This document shows positions 59,777-64,000 of a DNA stretch of 64,000 nucleotides, piece by piece. The DNA lies in assembly GCF_036271055.1 (NCBI RefSeq), contig NZ_DATBBJ010000027.1, forward strand, positions 186,001 to 250,000. Direction: 5' to 3'. The number at the start of each line of letters is the position of its first letter. Position 1 is the stretch's first letter. The notes below the pieces were generated by a model, which was not told the DNA's origin, did not search any database, and saw nothing but the letters and a program-made list of their open reading frames with translations. The translations under genes and the position numbers were made by a program. The stretch comes from Scandinavium sp036271055 (GTDB lineage: Bacteria > Pseudomonadota > Gammaproteobacteria > Enterobacterales > Enterobacteriaceae).

Positions 59777-61588
59777 GTGATAATTGTGCGAATGGGTTGG
59801 CTGATACTCGCGCTGCTAAGCCTGACGGCGCAGGCTCAAACCATCAAGGAAAGCTACGCGTTTGCCGTGATCGGTGAGCCGAAATACGCCGTTAATTTTA
59901 GTCACTACGACTATGTGAACCCCGCTGCTCCGAAAGGTGGCGCTGTGACGCTTTCAGCACTGGGTGCTTTCGACAATTTCAACCGTTTTGCCCTGCGTGG
60001 CAATGCCGCCGAGCGCACTGGCTCACTTTACGACTCGCTGTTTACCACCTCGGACGACGAACCCGGCAGCTATTATCCTTTGATTGCCGATATCGCTCGC
60101 TACGCCGATGATTTCTCCTGGGCTGAAGTCACAATCAATCCTCATGCCCGTTTTCATGATGGTAGCAAAGTCACAGCAGAAGATGTCGCCTTCACCTTTC
60201 ATAAATTCATGACCGAAGGCGTGCCGCAGTTCCGCCTGATCTATAAAGGCACAACGGTGAAAGCCATTGCGCCACTGACCGTACGCATTGAACTGGCAAA
60301 GCCCGGCAAAGAAGACATGCTGAGCCTGTTTACGCTGCCTGTCATGCCTGAAAAATTTTGGCGTAATCACAAACTCAGCGATCCGCTCTCTTCCCCACCG
60401 CTGGCGAACGGTCCCTATAAAATCACCTCATGGCGCATGGGACAGTACGTGGTCTACTCGCGGGTGAAAGATTACTGGGCAGCAAACCTACCGGTAAACC
60501 GTGGTCGCTGGAATTTCGACACCATCCGCTACGACTATTACCTCGACGATAACGTTGCGTTTGAAGCTTTCAAAGCCGGAGCCTTCGATTTCCGGACCGA
60601 AGGCAGCCCAAAAAACTGGGCTACCCGCTACATCGGAAAAAATTTCAGCAACCATTACATCGTCAAAGAAGAAGAGAAAAACGAATCGGCGCAAGATACT
60701 CGTTGGCTGACATTCAACATTCAGCGCCCGGTATTTTCTGATCGCAAAGTCCGCGAAGCCATTGGTCTGGCCTTTGATTTTGAATGGATGAACAAGGCGC
60801 TGTTCTATGGTGCATACAGCCGGACTAACAGCTATTTCCAGAATACCGAATATGCGGCACGCGGGTATCCTGATGCCGACGAGCTGATGCTCCTGGGGCC
60901 GATGAAAAAAGATCTGCCGCCAGAGGTGTTCACCTCTATTTATGTACCACCAAAATCAAACGGTAACGGCTTTGACCGTGACAACTTGCTGAAAGCTGAC
61001 AAGATACTCACTGAAGCAGGCTGGGTGCTGAAAGGCCAGCAGCGGGTGAACGCGAAGACCGGGAAACCATTGCAGTTTGAGTTGCTGCTGCCCTCTGCGG
61101 GCAATAACCAGTGGGTGATGCCCTTCCAGCATAATTTAAAGCGCCTGGGCGTCACGATGGACATTCGTCAGGTCGATATCTCACAGGTCACCAATCGGAT
61201 GCGCACGCGTGATTACGACATGATGCCGCGACTGGTTCGGGCAATGCCCTGGCCGAGCGGCAGCGACCTGCAAATTTCCTGGGCTTCAGCGTACATCAAC
61301 TCATCCTACAACGGACCCGGCGTCAGTAGCCCGGTGATTGATAATCTCATCGCGCAAATGATTAAAGCGGAAGGCAACAAAACGAAACTTCTGCCGCTTG
61401 GACGCGCTCTTGACCGCGTGTTAACCTGGAATGACTACCAATTGCCGATGTGGTTTATGGCTTCCGATCGCATGGCCTACTGGGACAAATTCTCTCATCC
61501 GACCGTTCGCCCTGTTTATTCGCTGGGCTTTGAAAACTGGTGGTACGACGTGAATAAAGCGGCGAAACTGCCCGAAGCCCGGCGTTAA
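59777..61588 (+). CDS. yejA: Peptide ABC transporter binding protein YejA
   Basis: A 603-residue periplasmic oligopeptide-binding protein of the SBP family 5 type. The signal peptide (MGWLILALLSLTAQAQ) is followed by TIKESYAFAVIGEPKYAVNFSHYDYVNPAAPKGG (in part). It contains VTAEDVAFTFHKFMTEG and ESAQDTRWLTFN, found in YejA proteins. It takes part in uptake of peptides and the peptide-nucleotide antibiotic microcin C in E. coli. GTG start at 59777 with AGAAGGAGC upstream. First gene of yejABEF. Confidence 0.94.
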   Translation: MIIVRMGWLILALLSLTAQAQTIKESYAFAVIGEPKYAVNFSHYDYVNPAAPKGGAVTLSALGAFDNFNRFALRGNAAERTGSLYDSLFTTSDDEPGSYYPLIADIARYADDFSWAEVTINPHARFHDGSKVTAEDVAFTFHKFMTEGVPQFRLIYKGTTVKAIAPLTVRIELAKPGKEDMLSLFTLPVMPEKFWRNHKLSDPLSSPPLANGPYKITSWRMGQYVVYSRVKDYWAANLPVNRGRWNFDTIRYDYYLDDNVAFEAFKAGAFDFRTEGSPKNWATRYIGKNFSNHYIVKEEEKNESAQDTRWLTFNIQRPVFSDRKVREAIGLAFDFEWMNKALFYGAYSRTNSYFQNTEYAARGYPDADELMLLGPMKKDLPPEVFTSIYVPPKSNGNGFDRDNLLKADKILTEAGWVLKGQQRVNAKTGKPLQFELLLPSAGNNQWVMPFQHNLKRLGVTMDIRQVDISQVTNRMRTRDYDMMPRLVRAMPWPSGSDLQISWASAYINSSYNGPGVSSPVIDNLIAQMIKAEGNKTKLLPLGRALDRVLTWNDYQLPMWFMASDRMAYWDKFSHPTVRPVYSLGFENWWYDVNKAAKLPEARR

Positions 61589-61597
61589 GGAGTCAAG

Positions 61598-62692
61598 ATG
61601 GGCGCTTATCTGATTCGCCGGCTGCTGTTGGTTATCCCGACGTTGTGGGCCATCATCACCATCAACTTTTTTATCGTGCAAATTGCCCCTGGCGGCCCGG
61701 TCGATCAGGCCATTGCAGCGATAGAATTCGGTAACAAAGGCGGGATGCCGGGCAGTGGTGCTGAAGGCATGGGCGCCTCCCACGCGCGAACTGGCGTGGG
61801 CAATATTAATGAAAGTCAGTATCGAGGTGGACGCGGACTGGATCCGGAAGTGATCGCCGAAATCACCCATCGTTATGGCTTTGACAAACCGATGCATGAA
61901 CGTTATTTCAACATGCTCTGGAACTACGTACGCTTCGACTTTGGCGACAGCTTGTTCCGCAGTTCATCCGTTCTGCAATTGATCAAAGAAAGTTTGCCCG
62001 TCTCCATCACGCTCGGGTTATGGAGCACGCTGATTATCTACCTGGTGTCGATTCCGTTAGGCATCCGCAAAGCCGTCAATAACGGCAGTCGGTTCGATAT
62101 CTGGAGCAGCGCCTTTATCATCAGTGGCTACGCAATCCCGGCGTTTCTGTTCGCTATTGTGCTGATTGTGTTGTTTGCAGGCGGCAGCTACTACGATCTT
62201 TTCCCGCTGCGTGGACTGGTTTCTTCCAACTTCGACATCCTGCCGTGGTATCAAAAAATCACCGATTATTTATGGCACATCACGTTGCCGGTGCTTGCAA
62301 CTGTGATTGGCGGCTTTGCGGCGCTGACGATGCTGACCAAAAACTCGTTCCTTGATGAAATTCGTAAGCAATATGTAGTCACCGCGCGAGCCAAAGGCGT
62401 GAGCGAGAAAAATATTCTCTGGAAACATATTTTCCGCAACGCCATGCTGCTGGTGATCGCCGGTTTCCCGGCCACTTTTATCAGCATGTTTTTCACCGGT
62501 TCACTGCTGATTGAGGTGATGTTCTCGCTCAATGGGCTGGGGCTGCTCGGCTATGAAGCCACCGTTTCCCGCGACTACCCTGTGATGTTCGGCACGCTGT
62601 ATATCTTCACCCTGATTGGCCTGCTGCTGAATATCATCAGCGATATCAGCTATACGCTGGTCGATCCGCGCATCGATTTTGAGGGCCGCTGA
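61598..62692 (+). CDS. yejB: Peptide ABC transporter permease YejB
   Basis: A 364-residue inner-membrane permease with six spans. The family features are a long first periplasmic loop (GGMPGSGAEGMGASHARTG) and the EAA motif region DEIRKQYVVTARAKGVSEKNILWKH (in part), which docks the ATPase. Starts nine bases after yejA with GGAG upstream and overlaps yejE by one base. Part of the peptide importer used by microcin C in E. coli. Confidence 0.95.
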   Translation: MGAYLIRRLLLVIPTLWAIITINFFIVQIAPGGPVDQAIAAIEFGNKGGMPGSGAEGMGASHARTGVGNINESQYRGGRGLDPEVIAEITHRYGFDKPMHERYFNMLWNYVRFDFGDSLFRSSSVLQLIKESLPVSITLGLWSTLIIYLVSIPLGIRKAVNNGSRFDIWSSAFIISGYAIPAFLFAIVLIVLFAGGSYYDLFPLRGLVSSNFDILPWYQKITDYLWHITLPVLATVIGGFAALTMLTKNSFLDEIRKQYVVTARAKGVSEKNILWKHIFRNAMLLVIAGFPATFISMFFTGSLLIEVMFSLNGLGLLGYEATVSRDYPVMFGTLYIFTLIGLLLNIISDISYTLVDPRIDFEGR

Positions 62693-63717
62693 TGCCACGT
62701 TTAAGCTCTGTCAATCAGGCCCGCTGGGCTCGTTTTCGTCACAACCGCCGTGGTTTTTGGTCGCTGGTGCTGTTTCTGATCATCTTTGTCTGTAGTCTCT
62801 GTTCAGAACTGATTGCCAACGATCGCCCGCTGATCGTTGAATATCACGGTGAAGTCTATTTTCCGGCGCTTAAAACCTACAGTGAGAAAGATTTCGGTGG
62901 ACAGTTTGCCACCGCAGCGGATTATCAGGATCCATGGCTGCAAAAGCAGCTGAGCGAGCATGGGCGTGTGCTGTGGGCACCGGTTCGCTTTGGCGCAACA
63001 TCCATTAACTTCTCCACCGATCGCCCGTTCCCTTCCCCGCCTTCCGCACAAAACTGGCTTGGCACCGACGCCAACGGCGGTGACGTGCTGGCGAGAATTC
63101 TCTATGGCACGCGCATTTCATTGCTGTTCGGCCTGATGCTGACGCTTTGTTCCAGCGTCATGGGCGTGCTGGCGGGCGCATTACAGGGCTATTACGGTGG
63201 TAAAATTGATTTATGGGGCCAGCGTTTTATTGAAGTGTGGTCCGGTATGCCGACCCTGTTTTTAATCATTCTGCTCTCGAGCGTGATCCAGCCTGATTTC
63301 TGGTGGTTGCTGGCGATCACTGTGCTGTTCGGCTGGATGACCCTGGTCGGCGTGGTGCGCGCGGAGTTTTTGCGAACGCGTAATTTTGATTACATTCGCG
63401 CCGCACAAGCGCTGGGTGTGAGCGACAGCGGCATTATCTTCCGCCATATGTTGCCAAATGCGATGGTGGCGACCCTGACGTTTTTGCCGTTTATTCTGTG
63501 CAGTTCAATCACCACCCTCACCTCGCTCGATTTTCTCGGCTTTGGTTTGCCGCTCGGCTCACCGTCGCTCGGTGAATTACTGTTGCAGGGGAAAAACAAT
63601 TTGCAGGCACCGTGGCTCGGCATTACCGCCTTTTTATCCGTCGCGGTGTTGTTGTCGTTGCTGATTTTCATTGGTGAAGCCGTGCGCGACGCCTTCGACC
63701 CGAGCAAGGTGGTGTGA
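62692..63717 (+). CDS. yejE: Peptide ABC transporter permease YejE
   Basis: A 341-residue inner-membrane permease, partner of YejB. WARFRHNRRGFWSLVLF opens the protein, the substrate-loop GTDANGGDVLARILYGTRISLLFG is typical of DppC/OppC-type permeases, and FDYIRAAQALGVSDSGIIFRHMLPNA (in part) is the EAA motif. It begins in the yejB stop (TGATG). yejF follows one base after the stop. Confidence 0.95.
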   Translation: MPRLSSVNQARWARFRHNRRGFWSLVLFLIIFVCSLCSELIANDRPLIVEYHGEVYFPALKTYSEKDFGGQFATAADYQDPWLQKQLSEHGRVLWAPVRFGATSINFSTDRPFPSPPSAQNWLGTDANGGDVLARILYGTRISLLFGLMLTLCSSVMGVLAGALQGYYGGKIDLWGQRFIEVWSGMPTLFLIILLSSVIQPDFWWLLAITVLFGWMTLVGVVRAEFLRTRNFDYIRAAQALGVSDSGIIFRHMLPNAMVATLTFLPFILCSSITTLTSLDFLGFGLPLGSPSLGELLLQGKNNLQAPWLGITAFLSVAVLLSLLIFIGEAVRDAFDPSKVV

Positions 63718-63718
63718 C

Positions 63719-64000
63719 ATGACAACTCCGTTGCTGGCTATCGATAATCTCTCTGTTGCCTTCACCGCTCGCGGCGAAACCCGTACCGTGGTCAGCGAAT
63801 TGTCACTCCAGGTGGAAGCCGGGGAAACGCTGGCGTTGGTGGGAGAATCTGGCTCCGGTAAAAGCGTGTCGGCTTTATCTGTTTTACGGCTGCTGCCTAC
63901 CCCACCCGTGAGCTACCCGACTGGTGATATTCGTTTTCACGGTGAATCGCTGTTACACGCTGACGAACGAGTATTACGCGGGATCAGGGGGAATCGCATT
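63719..64000 (+). CDS. yejF: Peptide ABC transporter ATPase YejF (5' part only)
   Basis: The first 94 residues of a double ATPase (E. coli YejF has 529). It begins MTTPLLAIDNLSVAFTARGE and has Walker A as LVGESGSGKSVSALS, with GDIRFHGESLLHADERVL following. The window ends before the Q-loop and signature motif. Fourth gene of yejABEF, powering the YejBE permease. Confidence 0.95.
   Translation, partial: MTTPLLAIDNLSVAFTARGETRTVVSELSLQVEAGETLALVGESGSGKSVSALSVLRLLPTPPVSYPTGDIRFHGESLLHADERVLRGIRGNRI

Noticed and set aside
1..64000. tRNA genes, CRISPR arrays, prophage or integrase genes
   Set aside because: None seen on reading; the direct repeats present are REP-type or terminator hairpins.

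Overview
The window is a stretch of enterobacterial chromosome. Gene order and protein sequence match the 47-49 min region of Escherichia coli, running from yehY/osmF through bglX, dld, pbpG, yohC, yohD, yohF, mdtQ, dusC, yohJK, cdd, sanA, mgl, galS, folE, cirA, lysP, nfo, fru, setB, yeiP, yeiR, lpxT, mepS and pdeN to yejABEF. Divergence from E. coli, plus several extra or missing genes, suggests a relative such as Enterobacter, Lelliottia, Leclercia, Citrobacter or Klebsiella. I cannot fix the genus from sequence alone. I saw no tRNA, rRNA, CRISPR array, phage or recognisable complete insertion sequence.

Layout. 1-1895: the end of an osmoprotectant ABC operon (yehY cut by the window edge, osmF). 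2302-9572: an accessory fimbrial locus between osmF and bglX, which are neighbours in E. coli. It has a ToxR/CadC-like membrane regulator, then major pilin, chaperone, usher, tip adhesin and a second chaperone, closed by a strong terminator. 9574-23592: core metabolism and envelope genes (bglX, dld, an acetyltransferase, pbpG, yohC, yohD, yohF, an intact mdtQ, a methyltransferase, dusC, yohJK, cdd). 23717-29299: sanA followed by a visibly AT-rich four-gene operon on the minus strand (Tsx-like outer membrane channel, periplasmic Cys-type sulfatase, radical-SAM sulfatase-maturing enzyme, and an unrecognised protein with an InsA-like zinc ribbon). This block stands where E. coli has yeiS and preTA. 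29544-38771: mglBAC, galS, yeiB, folE, an extra MFS transporter and yeiG.

38864-49764: cirA with a Fur box, lysP, yeiE/yeiH around a palindromic operator, nfo, and the fruBKA operon with two Cra sites. The E. coli genes usually found between nfo and fruA (yeiI to psuT) are absent, and a cluster of hairpins fills the gap. 50033-64000: setB, yeiW, efpL, a uxuA/yeiQ divergent pair with an ExuR/UxuR-like operator, yeiR, lpxT, mepS, pdeN and yejABE with the start of yejF.

The genes fall into a few working groups: compatible-solute uptake, surface adhesion, catabolite-controlled sugar and nucleoside use (mgl, cdd, sulfatase operon with a near-perfect CRP site, fru, uxuA/yeiQ), cell-wall remodelling (pbpG, mepS, lpxT) and peptide uptake (yej). 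The least explained parts are the zinc-ribbon protein of the sulfatase operon, the fimbrial regulator with its nested inverted repeat, the hairpin that buries the yohF ribosome-binding site, and the nfo-fruA hairpin cluster. All family calls come from reading the translated proteins and remembered homologues, not from database searches.
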